Shown here piece after piece: positions 9,676 to 17,768 of a stretch of 64,000 bases of DNA. Position numbers and translations under genes: made by a program. Position 1 is the first letter of the stretch, and each line of letters starts with the position of its first letter. Source of the DNA: Micromonospora polyrhachis (GTDB lineage: Bacteria > Actinomycetota > Actinomycetes > Mycobacteriales > Micromonosporaceae). The stretch lies in NCBI RefSeq assembly GCF_014203835.1, contig NZ_JACHJW010000001.1, forward strand, positions 1,426,001-1,490,000. The letters run 5' to 3'. The notes below the pieces were generated by a model, which did no database searches, was not told the DNA's origin, and saw nothing but the letters and a program-made list of their open reading frames with translations.

Positions 9676-10560
9676 TCAGGCCGGCGCGAGCACGATCTCG
9701 GCCCGGGCCCGGCCGCCCCGCTCCCGGACGATGGCGATCAGGTCGCCGTCCGGGCCGAAGACCGCGTACGGCCCGTCGATGCCGACCGGATCCAGCGGGC
9801 CGCCGTGGGAGAGCACCTTCGCCTCGTCGGTGCTGGCCTCGCGGACCGAAAAGAACCGGCGGGCCGCCGCCCCGATCGGCAGGTCGACCACCTCCGGGGA
9901 CCGTTCCTCCAGCTCGGCCAGGGTCGCCGCCTCGGCCAGGGTGAACCCGCCCACGGCGGTCCGGCGCAGCGCGGTGAGATGTCCGCCGACCCCGAGCGTG
10001 ACCCCCAGGTCGCGGGCAATCGCCCGGATGTACGTCCCGGACGAGCAGGTCACGTCCACGTCCACGTCCACCACGTCCGGCGTGTCCCGTCGGATGGCGA
10101 GTACGTCCAGCCGGGAGATGGTCACCCGGCGGGCGGCCAGGGCGACGGTCTCGCCGTCGCGTACCCGTTTGTAGGCCCGCTGCCCGTCGACCTTGATGGC
10201 GCTGACCGCGCTGGGCACCTGGTCGATCTCCCCGGTCTGCGCCGCGAGCCCGGCCCGGATGGCCTCGTCGGTGACCCCACCCGCCGGGGTGGTCGCGGTC
10301 ACCTCGCCCTCGACATCATCGGTGATCGTCGCCTGCCCCAACCGGATGGTGGCGGTGTAGGACTTGCCCGCCCCGATCACGTACGTGAGCAGCCGGGTCG
10401 CCCGGCCCACTCCGATGATCAGCACCCCGGTGGCCATCGGATCCAGCGTGCCGCCATGGCCCACCCGCCGGGTCCGGGCCAGCCGGCGGATCCGTGCCAC
10501 CACGTCGTGCGACGTCATGCCGCCGGGCTTGTCGACCACGATCAGACCGTCCGAACTCAC
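9676..10560 (-). CDS. truB: tRNA pseudouridine(55) synthase
   Basis: A 294-residue enzyme that isomerises U55 in the T-loop of tRNAs. The N-terminal signature DGLIVVDKPGGMTSHDVV and the catalytic loop GHGGTLDPMATGVL with its Asp nucleophile are intact, as are SAVSAIKVDGQRAYKRVRDG and CSSGTYIRAIARDLG. The GTG start at 10560 has no clear ribosome-binding site. TrpB-like PUA residues at the C-terminus are short, as in other actinobacterial TruB proteins. It is divergent from the next gene to the right. Confidence 0.96.
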   Translation of the reverse strand: MSSDGLIVVDKPGGMTSHDVVARIRRLARTRRVGHGGTLDPMATGVLIIGVGRATRLLTYVIGAGKSYTATIRLGQATITDDVEGEVTATTPAGGVTDEAIRAGLAAQTGEIDQVPSAVSAIKVDGQRAYKRVRDGETVALAARRVTISRLDVLAIRRDTPDVVDVDVDVTCSSGTYIRAIARDLGVTLGVGGHLTALRRTAVGGFTLAEAATLAELEERSPEVVDLPIGAAARRFFSVREASTDEAKVLSHGGPLDPVGIDGPYAVFGPDGDLIAIVRERGGRARAEIVLAPA

Positions 10561-10702
10561 GTGGCAAGCCTGCCAGACGTCCCGCCGCCCACCGCGTCGG
10601 CCCGGAAGTACCGGCGTTCAGGGCTGATCGGACCTACCCCGACACATCGATCTCGAACATGATCATTGATTTGTGCAGCCCCACCCGACGGAGACGGCCC
10701 AG

Positions 10703-11752
10703 ATGAACACCGAGACCGACCCGCCCGCCGATCGTCCGGATGGCCAGCCGATGGGGACACCGACGCCACCGACCGGCCGGCCAGAAGTTCTGGCCGTGGC
10801 CACCAACGACGAGCCGCTGCGGGTCCCATCCTGGATGCGTGAGCCAGAGGTCCAACAACCGCTGGGGTTCGGAAATCGGGTCCGGCTGACCTGGGAACGG
10901 GTCGGCGGCGGTCTGCTCACGGTCGTGGGTATCGCGCTGGCCGTCGGGCTGGTCGGGATGCTGGGCTGGGCGGCGACGGACGGCTGGTCGAACTACGTCA
11001 GTTCCCGCCAGCCCGACCCCACGAACGAAGTGGTGCCGACCAGCGCGGTCGGATTCGGGGGCCAGACCGGCTTCTTCGCCGGCACACCGGCCGAGTCCTA
11101 CGCTGAGGGAGAGGCCGCCATCGTCCTACCGACGGCCACGCCGCAACCGCCCTTCACCGCGAGGCAGGTCGGCGACGGCCTGGCCAAGGTCCGGCAGGCC
11201 CTCATCCTGGGCCGGCTCGACACCGCCATGCAGCACGGTGACCCGGACAAGTTCCTGGTTCTCTTCGCCGAGGACGCCCGCAGTGAACTACGTCGGGACT
11301 TCCAGACGGGGCAGTTCGCCAGCTACGCCACCCGGTTCCGACCGCATGCCCTGCGGGCGAGCGTGGAAGCCCGCGCCAAGGGCCGGATCACCTATCGGGC
11401 CACCCGGGCCGCGAACGGAATCCGGGTGCTGGAGGTGACGACGAACTTCGTCTGGGTCTACCCCTTCCGGGTGCCGAACGTGAACCCAGGAGACGCACTT
11501 GTCGTGATACACGACGAGGTGGTCTGGCAGGTGCCGCACCCGGACGACGTACCTCCCTCATCGGCCGGGCTCTGGCTGGCCACCAGCCAGTCCTATGCCT
11601 CGAACATCGACTGCGCGTCGCTCGCCCAAGGGTTGATCGACGTCAGCAGCCGCCTCAAGTTCGACCTGCGGCCCGGCACGGCGGGGGACGACCCGGACCC
11701 CGACCGGATGTACGACCCAGACCAGTCGCTGGACCTGCCCGACACCTGTTAG
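10703..11752 (+). CDS. Unknown protein with one membrane segment and a large extracytoplasmic domain
   Basis: A 349-residue protein of unrecognised family. A Pro/Thr-rich cytoplasmic N-terminus (about residues 1-65) leads to one hydrophobic helix (LLTVVGIALAVGLVGMLGW, roughly residues 72-93). The remainder should lie outside: a helical stretch with ALILGRLDTAMQHGDPDKFL and then a beta-rich region with TTNFVWVYPFRVPNVNPGDALVVI (quoted in two pieces: TTNFVWVYPFRV, GDALVVIHDEVVWQVP). Two Cys near the C-terminus (DCAS, DTC end) could pair. ATG at 10703 follows GGAG; an in-frame TTG at 10673 is less likely. The role is unknown. Confidence 0.75.
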   Translation: MNTETDPPADRPDGQPMGTPTPPTGRPEVLAVATNDEPLRVPSWMREPEVQQPLGFGNRVRLTWERVGGGLLTVVGIALAVGLVGMLGWAATDGWSNYVSSRQPDPTNEVVPTSAVGFGGQTGFFAGTPAESYAEGEAAIVLPTATPQPPFTARQVGDGLAKVRQALILGRLDTAMQHGDPDKFLVLFAEDARSELRRDFQTGQFASYATRFRPHALRASVEARAKGRITYRATRAANGIRVLEVTTNFVWVYPFRVPNVNPGDALVVIHDEVVWQVPHPDDVPPSSAGLWLATSQSYASNIDCASLAQGLIDVSSRLKFDLRPGTAGDDPDPDRMYDPDQSLDLPDTC

Positions 11753-11770
11753 CCGAGGTCAGAGCAGGGT

Positions 11771-13102
11771 TCAGCGGACGGCGCCGACGACCGCCCACCG
11801 GCCGGACCGGATCCGCCAGAGCAGGGTGGCCAGGCGGACCACCATGAACAGCGAGAGACCAGCCCAGATCCCGCCCAGCCCGAGGTCGAGGAGATAACCC
11901 GTCCAGATTGCCGGCAGGAAGGCACCGACTGCGGCGGCGATGGTGACATTGCGCAGGTAGCGGACGTCACCGGCACCGATCAGCACCCCGTCCAGGGCGA
12001 AGACGAGACCCGCCACCGGCAGCATCGCCACGAACCAGGGCCAGGCGATCATCGCCTGGTCCCGTACCAGTGGGTCGGCGCTGAACCAGGACGGGATCAC
12101 CGCGGCCCCGGCAGCGACGACCACCGCGAAGGCGATCCCGCAGATGCCGCTGATGAGGGTGATCCGGCGGGCCAGCCAGCGCGCACCGGCCGCGTCGTCT
12201 CCACCGAGTGTGGCACCTATCAGGGACTGGGCGGCGATGGCCAGGGCGTCCAACACCAGGGCGATGAAGAACCACAGCTGGATGGCGATCTGATGGGCGG
12301 CGACGGTGGCCGCACCGAACCGGGCCGCCACGGCGGTGGCCGAGAGGAAGCTGGCCTGGAAGGCGAGTCCCCGCACCAGCAGGTCTCGGCTGAGCACGAG
12401 CTGCCGTGCGATCACCCGGGGCTGGGGGCGAAGCGACACCCGTTCGGCGATCAGCGCCCCGACGAAGAGCAATCCGGAGAGGGTCTGGGCCACCGCGTTG
12501 GCGACGGCCGACCCGATCAGCCCGAGGCCGACGGGATAGACGAGCAGCGGACAGAGCACCGCGGAGAGCAGGTTCGGCCCGAGGACGAAGAACAGCGGCC
12601 GGCGGGTGTCCTGCACCCCCCGCAGCCAGCCGTTGCCGGCGGCGGCCAGCAGTAGACCGGGAGCACCCAGGGAGGCGACCCGGAGCCAGCGCGCCGCCGT
12701 CTCGGCGACGTCGGGATCGGTGCCGGCGATGGCCCGCGCCAGCGGCTCGGCCCCGATCTGGATGCCGAGGACCAGCACCAGGCCCGCCGCCAGCGCCAGC
12801 CACGATGCCTGTACGCCTTCGGCCACGGCCGCTGCCCGATCACCGGCCCCGAACCGGCGGGCCGCCCGACCGGTCGTGCCGTACGCGACCACGGTGCCGA
12901 TCCAGGCCGCGATGGTCATGACCGTGCCGCCGATGGCGAGGCCGGCCAATGGGATCCGGCCGAGGTGGCCCACCACGGCGGTGTCCACCAGCACATACAG
13001 GGGTTCGGCGGCGAGCACCACCAGCGCTGGCAGGGCCAGCCCGACGATCCGGCGTACGGATGCGTCGCTGCCACGGTCGAGCGGCGTGGTGAGCTGTCCC
13101 AT
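11771..13102 (-). CDS. MATE family efflux transporter (DinF type)
   Basis: A 443-residue polytopic protein with about 12 membrane segments in two homologous halves. The first half has LALPALVVLAAEPLYVLVDT and VVGHLGRIPLAGLAIGGTV, the hallmark of the DinF branch of MATE exporters, which expel drugs or metabolites in exchange for H+ or Na+. In M. tuberculosis dinF (Rv2836c) lies next to the rbfA-nrnA pair; here the two are separated by about 4.6 kb of other genes. The substrate is unknown. Confidence 0.9.
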   Translation of the reverse strand: MGQLTTPLDRGSDASVRRIVGLALPALVVLAAEPLYVLVDTAVVGHLGRIPLAGLAIGGTVMTIAAWIGTVVAYGTTGRAARRFGAGDRAAAVAEGVQASWLALAAGLVLVLGIQIGAEPLARAIAGTDPDVAETAARWLRVASLGAPGLLLAAAGNGWLRGVQDTRRPLFFVLGPNLLSAVLCPLLVYPVGLGLIGSAVANAVAQTLSGLLFVGALIAERVSLRPQPRVIARQLVLSRDLLVRGLAFQASFLSATAVAARFGAATVAAHQIAIQLWFFIALVLDALAIAAQSLIGATLGGDDAAGARWLARRITLISGICGIAFAVVVAAGAAVIPSWFSADPLVRDQAMIAWPWFVAMLPVAGLVFALDGVLIGAGDVRYLRNVTIAAAVGAFLPAIWTGYLLDLGLGGIWAGLSLFMVVRLATLLWRIRSGRWAVVGAVR

Positions 13103-13171
13103 GAAGGATCATCATGACACGCCTTGGTAAGGGATGCAATGCTTCACGGCACTTACCAAATGTGCTGTCTG

Positions 13172-13207
13172 GGGACTCGCCAGCACCCACTCGTGCTGGC
13201 GAGTCCC
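13172..13207 (-). terminator. Hairpin terminator after the S41 peptidase gene
   Basis: GGGACTCGCCAGCAC pairs perfectly with its complement across a 6-base loop, 30 bases past the S41 stop codon, in the gap before the MATE gene. There is no U-tract. Confidence 0.65.
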
Positions 13208-13237
13208 GGTTTCGACATTCGGACAGCCGGACGGTGC

Positions 13238-14716
13238 CTACTTGAGCAGGGTCAGCGCCTTGGCAACGCCCGGGTCACGTCCGGCGGACAGATCCGCAGC
13301 GGTCATCGGGGCCACGTGGTCCGGGGCCACGCCGATGGTGTTGACGATCTCCCGGTTCGCCCCGATCTCGTGGCGCTTGGGCAGCATGATCATGCTGTCG
13401 TCGTTGAGCTGGAACGGCTCACCCGGGCCGGACACGGCACCCGCGGTACGGGTACCGACCAGGGTGCCAAGGCGAAGATCCTTCACCGCGCTGGTGAAGG
13501 AGTCGCAGGCCGAGGCGCAGTTCCGATCGGTGAGCGCGACGAGGGGCAGGTTCAGCAGCGGCACCGAGTCGTCGGTGCGGTTGGCCGTGCACTCTCCGCG
13601 CACATCGCACCAGTAGCTGGTGGTCTTGTCGTGCGCCCATGCGCCAAGCAGTCTGGCCACCTCCGTCGGGCTGCCACCACCGTTGCCGCGCAGGTCGAGG
13701 ACAACCCCCCGCAACGTCCTGCCCGCCCGCAGGTCCGCGATCGCCCGCAGCACCTGGTCAGCCATCCCGGGTGCGAAGGCCGGCATCCGGACGTAGGCGA
13801 TGTCACCGGGCAGCAGCCGGGACTCGACCGTCGGAGTTTCCCGCGGGATCGGGACGGGTGTCACCGTGACGGTGAAGGTCTTTCCGGTGACCAGGCGGCG
13901 CAGAGTGAGCCGTACCGGATTGTCCTTCGTGGCTGTCCTGAACCAGCCGATGACGCCATCAGACACCACCCCGTTGACGATCAGCGGTACGCCGTTGACG
14001 GCGACAACCTCGTCGCCCGGCTTGACCCCAGCGATCTCCGACCCACTGCCCGGGGCGACCGCCGTGACGAATATCGGCGGCGTGCTCGCCGGATCGGGAC
14101 CATCGGGCTGCAGGCCGGAGAGCCGCAGACCGACCGGTGCCGCTTCCGTCGATGACGACGACGGACGCATCCAGCGTGCGTGGTTGTCATCGAGGCTCTC
14201 CACCATGCCCTGGATGGTGGCCTCCGCGACAGCCTGGCGAACCGTCGGATCGGCTGGCAGTCCTGCGGTGATCTGCTCGTAGACGCGGCGGAACGCGGCC
14301 CAGTCGGCGTCCTTCCTGCCGGTCAGCGCCGGCATCGTGGCCTGCGGCTGGTCCAGTCCACGACGTTGTAGCTCCTGGGTGAGCGCCGCGAAGGCCGGAA
14401 CCAGCAACGTACGAGGATCCCACACCGGTCCGCCGTAGTAGTTGTCGAAGATGCAGTAGTACGCCGACCCGATGGTGGTGACCGTGGTGGGCTTCGCCGG
14501 CGGCGAGGACGGGACAGACGGTGACGGCGAGGAGGGCGAGGACGGTGCAGGTGACGATGGCGCGGATGGCGGCGGCAGGGTCGCACATGCTGGTGGGCGG
14601 TTGCTGGCCGGGTTGGCGGTAGTGGCCGTCGCGGCCACGGTGGTTATGCCGTAGCCGAAGACTGCGGCCGACACGACCAACACCGCCGCGACGGCGAACG
14701 ATTTCTTGTTCCTCAT
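13238..14716 (-). CDS. Secreted S41-family (C-terminal processing type) serine peptidase with PDZ domain
   Basis: The product has 492 residues. An N-terminal signal (KKSFAVAAVLVVSAAVFGYG) is followed by a Pro/Ser-rich linker (about residues 45-75), a helical region, a PDZ domain (APGSGSEIAGVKPGDEVVAV) and the S41 catalytic domain with GVVLDLRGNGGGSPTEVARL. The nucleophile Ser is probably in NCASACDSF, whose two Cys may form a disulfide outside the cell. This domain order resembles tail-specific and TRI-type peptidases. It is divergent from a two-component system that may control it. ATG at 14716 is chosen; an upstream TTG-type extension to 14761 would run into the shared promoter. Confidence 0.88.
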   Translation of the reverse strand: MRNKKSFAVAAVLVVSAAVFGYGITTVAATATTANPASNRPPACATLPPPSAPSSPAPSSPSSPSPSVPSSPPAKPTTVTTIGSAYYCIFDNYYGGPVWDPRTLLVPAFAALTQELQRRGLDQPQATMPALTGRKDADWAAFRRVYEQITAGLPADPTVRQAVAEATIQGMVESLDDNHARWMRPSSSSTEAAPVGLRLSGLQPDGPDPASTPPIFVTAVAPGSGSEIAGVKPGDEVVAVNGVPLIVNGVVSDGVIGWFRTATKDNPVRLTLRRLVTGKTFTVTVTPVPIPRETPTVESRLLPGDIAYVRMPAFAPGMADQVLRAIADLRAGRTLRGVVLDLRGNGGGSPTEVARLLGAWAHDKTTSYWCDVRGECTANRTDDSVPLLNLPLVALTDRNCASACDSFTSAVKDLRLGTLVGTRTAGAVSGPGEPFQLNDDSMIMLPKRHEIGANREIVNTIGVAPDHVAPMTAADLSAGRDPGVAKALTLLK

Positions 14717-14740
14717 GCCGCTCACATTCGCCGTTGTGCC

Positions 14741-14771
14741 GTTGCAGGCGCGTGAACGCAACCGTTAACGC
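14741..14771. promoter_or_regulatory. Putative response-regulator box in the S41 / two-component divergent promoter
   Basis: The region has GTTGC (14741-14745) and its complement GCAAC (14758-14762), a direct repeat of AACGC at 14755 and 14767, and the palindrome GTTAAC. OmpR-type regulators bind such direct repeats. On the plus strand TACAGA ends 6 bases before the regulator's ATG and may be its -10 box. This is pattern-based only. Confidence 0.35.
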
Positions 14772-14803
14772 CGCTGTAGCGGCACGCCTGGTACAGAGAT
14801 GGC

Positions 14804-15457
14804 ATGCGCATTCTGGTGGCCGAGGACGAAAAGATGCTCGCCGATCTGGTAGCCGAAGGGCTACGCAGACACGCCATGGCGGTGGACGTGGTCTACGACG
14901 GCGCAGCCGCATCGGAACACCTTGCCGTGCACGACTACGACGTACTCGTACTTGATCGTGACCTGCCGGAAGTGCACGGCGACCTGGTCTGCCGGGAGTT
15001 GGCGCAGGCTGCCGCGCGTACCCGGATTCTGCTACTGACCGCCGCCGCCTCGGTACCCGAACGGGTCGCAGGGCTGGCGCTCGGTGCCGACGACTACCTG
15101 CCCAAACCGTTCGACTACAGCGAACTCGTGGCCCGGGTGCAGGCCCTCGGACGACGTAGCCAGGCCCCGCTTCCGCCGGTCCTGGAACGAGCCGGGATCG
15201 TGCTGGACACTCCGCGCCGCCAGGTCAGTCGCAACGGACGCCACCTGTCGCTCTCGGTGAAGGAGTACGCCGTACTGGAGGTGCTGATGCGAGCAAACGG
15301 TGCCGTCGTCAGCGCCGAGACCCTGCTCGAACTGGCCTGGGACGAGAACGTCGACCCGTTCACGACCGTGGTCCGTGTCATCATCAGCCGGCTGCGCGCC
15401 AAACTGGGAGATACGCCGTGCATTCACACCGTCCCGGGCGTCGGATACCGGCTGTGA
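14804..15457 (+). CDS. OmpR/PhoB-family response regulator
   Basis: A 217-residue regulator. The receiver domain (1-118) has the acidic pair E7/D8, phospho-acceptor D51 in VLVLDRDLPEVHG, the conserved Thr in LLLTAA and the Lys in YLPKPF. The winged-helix effector domain (125-217) has LSLSVKEYAVLEVLM and RVIISRLRAKLGD, then the terminal HTVPGVGYRL. The gene overlaps the kinase start by one base (TGATG), so the two are translationally coupled. The divergent S41 peptidase is a plausible target. Confidence 0.94.
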   Translation: MRILVAEDEKMLADLVAEGLRRHAMAVDVVYDGAAASEHLAVHDYDVLVLDRDLPEVHGDLVCRELAQAAARTRILLLTAAASVPERVAGLALGADDYLPKPFDYSELVARVQALGRRSQAPLPPVLERAGIVLDTPRRQVSRNGRHLSLSVKEYAVLEVLMRANGAVVSAETLLELAWDENVDPFTTVVRVIISRLRAKLGDTPCIHTVPGVGYRL

Positions 15458-16587
15458 TGCGCCGTACGGTGCGGGTACGACTGACCGCCGTCTACACGGG
15501 GCTCTTCCTCGCCACCTCGACAGTTCTGCTCGTCACAACCAACCTGCTGTTGAAAATCAACCTGCAGAAGCGGTTCGAGGGCATCTTCGTCCATACCCCG
15601 GAGAAGCTGGCAGGGGCACCAGCCGGCCTACCGACCGATCCGCCGGCTGTGCCCCCGCACCTACCGACGGGAGAACTCCGGGTTCTACCCGCCGAGGTGC
15701 TCGCGTACCAGTGGACCATCGCGGGGGTCACGATCGTCGTACTCACCTTCGCCTCGATCGTCATCGGCTGGTGGCTGGCCGGCCGGCTGCTGCGTCCGCT
15801 GCACCACATCACGGCCACCGCACGGCGGCTGTCCCTGTCCAACCTGCATGAACGGATCGCGCTCACCGGCCCCCGCAACGAGCTGACCGAGTTGGCCGAC
15901 ACCTTCGACACCATGCTGGAGCGCCTGGAACGATCCGTGGAGAGCCAGCGCCGGTTCATCGCCAACGCCTCCCACGAACTGCGCACCCCGTTGGCCATCC
16001 AACGGGCAGCAATCCAGATCGGACTCGATGCTCCGTCGCCGGAACGGCTGGCCCGGGTCCGGGCGGAACTACTGGAGGTCAATCGACGCAACGAACGCCT
16101 GATCGACGGCCTGCTCCTGCTCGCCCAGGGCGAGCACGGGCTGACCACGGTCGAGCCGGTAGCCCTCGATCTTCTCGTACACCGAGCGGTGGGTGAAACG
16201 CCAGCAAATGGCCGCACGATCAGGCGGGTGATCGAGCCGGTCATGGTCACCGGTGACCTGGTGCTGTTGCACCGGCTCGTGGCCAACCTGATGGACAACG
16301 CCGTCAAGTACAACCGAACCGATGGCGTGGTCGACGTCCACGTCACCGCCGCCGGTCGCCTGACCGTCCGAAACAGCGGCCCGGAGATCCCCGAGAACCG
16401 GATCGCCGAACTGTTCGAACCGTTCCGCCGCCTGCACGCGGCGCGAACCGGCTCAGCCGACAGCGCCGGACTAGGGCTGTCGATCGTCGCCGCCATCGCA
16501 CACGCCCACGGCGCCAAAATCACCGCTCGCCCCAATCGGGGCGGCGGCCTGGAGTTGACCGTGCAGTTCCCGCCACCACCGGGCTGA
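15457..16587 (+). CDS. Membrane sensor histidine kinase (HAMP, HisKA, HATPase)
   Basis: A 376-residue kinase. Two membrane helices (about 10-32 and 86-108) bracket a short, Pro-rich extracytoplasmic loop of about 55 residues. A HAMP linker follows, then HisKA with phospho-acceptor H173 in NASHELRTPLAI, and the ATPase with N-box NLMDNAVKYN and G-box SAGLGLSIVAAIAHAHG. It partners the regulator just upstream. The small sensor loop suggests it senses a membrane or envelope cue, which is inference. ATG at 15457 is used rather than an earlier in-frame GTG inside the regulator gene. Confidence 0.93.
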   Translation: MRRTVRVRLTAVYTGLFLATSTVLLVTTNLLLKINLQKRFEGIFVHTPEKLAGAPAGLPTDPPAVPPHLPTGELRVLPAEVLAYQWTIAGVTIVVLTFASIVIGWWLAGRLLRPLHHITATARRLSLSNLHERIALTGPRNELTELADTFDTMLERLERSVESQRRFIANASHELRTPLAIQRAAIQIGLDAPSPERLARVRAELLEVNRRNERLIDGLLLLAQGEHGLTTVEPVALDLLVHRAVGETPANGRTIRRVIEPVMVTGDLVLLHRLVANLMDNAVKYNRTDGVVDVHVTAAGRLTVRNSGPEIPENRIAELFEPFRRLHAARTGSADSAGLGLSIVAAIAHAHGAKITARPNRGGGLELTVQFPPPPG

Positions 16588-16650
16588 CCCGCAGGCTACC
16601 GCCGTGCCGGGTCACCACCGGGCTGAACAGCAGGCAACGCCGTGCCAGGC
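16574..16650. repeat. Imperfect 39-bp tandem duplication at the kinase 3' end
   Basis: Two units starting with CACCACCGGGCTGA at 16574 and 16613 differ at a few positions. The first spans the last codons and stop of the kinase gene, the second lies just outside, so the duplicated copy carries a second stop in the same context. It looks like a slippage duplication of the gene end. Confidence 0.7.
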
Positions 16651-16668
16651 CACCGCCGGAGTAGCTGC

Positions 16669-16758
16669 CTACTGGCGGGTGTCCATCGACGTCTGCAGGG
16701 CACGACGGGCCTGCTCGCGGGCCTCATCGGTGGCCTCTGGCTGGGGCTTTTCAGACAT
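16669..16758 (-). CDS. Possible 29-residue micro-protein
   Basis: ATG at 16758 sits at ideal distance behind AGAGGAG, a much better ribosome-binding site than most in this window. The peptide is highly polar and helical (EATDEAREQARRALQ) with no membrane segment. It is convergent with the kinase gene and followed by its repeat region. Function unknown; it could equally be a chance frame, but the ribosome-binding site argues for translation. Confidence 0.45.
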   Translation of the reverse strand: MSEKPQPEATDEAREQARRALQTSMDTRQ

Positions 16759-17089
16759 GACGATTCTCCTCTGTCCAGGGTGGGAACGGGCACGACGATC
16801 CACGTGATCCGCGACGGACGGCGCTGCACGGCATCGCGACGGCCGGTCCGGGGTCGCCGGAACGCTGGCCGGGAGCCGGCGTGAGCCCGGGTCGATCCGA
16901 CCCTGGCGGGCAAACGGCTGGTTGTGCACCGTCACCGGTGGTACGCCGTCACCGCGACAAGAGCACGGGTGCGGCAAGAGCACGAGTGCGGCGCATCACA
17001 AACCAAGTTAGCGTTAAGTCAACCGGCACGGCGCCCAGTTCCCGGGATACGGAACAGTCACCCCGTGGGGACGCTGGCGAGGCACCGGG
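16759..17089. other. Intergenic stretch with a 17-bp tandem repeat
   Basis: No convincing gene was found. The stretch holds CAAGAGCACGGGTGCGG at 16958 followed at once by CAAGAGCACGAGTGCGG at 16975, a 17-bp tandem repeat with one difference. The left end would carry the promoter of the micro-ORF, the right end is downstream of the DUF6186-like gene. Confidence 0.5.
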
Positions 17090-17308
17090 TCAGCGGGCGA
17101 AGAAGTGCCACCCCACCCACCACCAGAAGCCAAAGACGCCGATCCGCCCCACCGGCACCGGGCCGACCTCGTACTGCATGACATAGGCACAGACGTCACC
17201 GAAGGTGGGGATGCGGGATCCCTCCCGGCGAGCGGCCCACTCGACCACGGCGAACAGGACGATCGCCACCACGAACCCGCCGATGGCCAGCAACCGAAGT
17301 CCAGTCAT
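17090..17308 (-). CDS. Small membrane protein, DUF6186-like
   Basis: A 72-residue protein with two hydrophobic stretches: LLAIGGFVVAIVLFAVVEW at the N-terminus and VGRIGVFGFWWWVGWHFFAR at the very C-terminus. Between them lies RREGSRIPTFGDVCAYVMQY. This pattern matches DUF6186 proteins of actinobacteria as recalled. Its start overlaps the stop of the upstream membrane protein by 4 bases (ATGA), so they form a translationally coupled pair. Role unknown. Confidence 0.7.
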   Translation of the reverse strand: MTGLRLLAIGGFVVAIVLFAVVEWAARREGSRIPTFGDVCAYVMQYEVGPVPVGRIGVFGFWWWVGWHFFAR

Positions 17309-17715
17309 CGCCGTACCAGCCCCCAGAACGCCATCAGCCACCCGAAGTAGGCAGCCGACCGGGCCAGGTCGTCCTCCAGCAGCGGATCGGCGAGGCGGGA
17401 GAAGGTGGGAAAGTCGTCCCCGGCGTTGAGGATGAAGGTGGTCCCCTCGAAGAGGCCGAAGATGACGACCGGCAGCAACCACCAGTTGGTGCCCCGCCCC
17501 AGCCGGACGGGGGCCGGGCGGCGTGGCATCCGGTTGGAGAGCCCGAGCCAGATCAGTGCCCCACCGGTGCCCAGCGCATAGAGATTGGCCGGCGTGGAGA
17601 AGGACGGGAACTGGCCTCCCACCAGGGATAGGCAGGCGATGACCGGAATCGACACGACCGGCCTGTCCCAGGTCCGTGACACCTCGGCGGCGGCGATCTC
17701 TTGCGGCTGCTCCAT
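17305..17715 (-). CDS. Unknown four-helix membrane protein
   Basis: A 136-residue protein with hydrophobic segments around VVSIPVIACLSLVGG, LYALGTGGALIWLGL, NWWLLPVVIFGLFEGTTFIL and the C-terminal AYFGWLMAFWGLV. No family was recognised. It is coupled to the DUF6186-like gene, so the two products may form one membrane complex. ATG at 17715 is preferred to the TTG one codon upstream. The 53 bases between it and nrnA contain no obvious terminator. Confidence 0.7.
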   Translation of the reverse strand: MEQPQEIAAAEVSRTWDRPVVSIPVIACLSLVGGQFPSFSTPANLYALGTGGALIWLGLSNRMPRRPAPVRLGRGTNWWLLPVVIFGLFEGTTFILNAGDDFPTFSRLADPLLEDDLARSAAYFGWLMAFWGLVRR

Positions 17716-17768
17716 CAACCGATTGTTCCCGAGGCCGGAGGCACCGGAAAGGGCGACACTCCCCGGGA

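Noticed and set aside
8458-10662. A 734-codon open frame antisense to ribF and truB
   Set aside because: Both ribF and truB have complete signatures on the minus strand; the opposite frame is low-complexity Arg/Pro-rich.
13640-14650. Plus-strand frames antisense to the S41 peptidase
   Set aside because: They carry no recognisable motif, whereas the minus-strand product has a signal peptide, PDZ and the S41 catalytic region.
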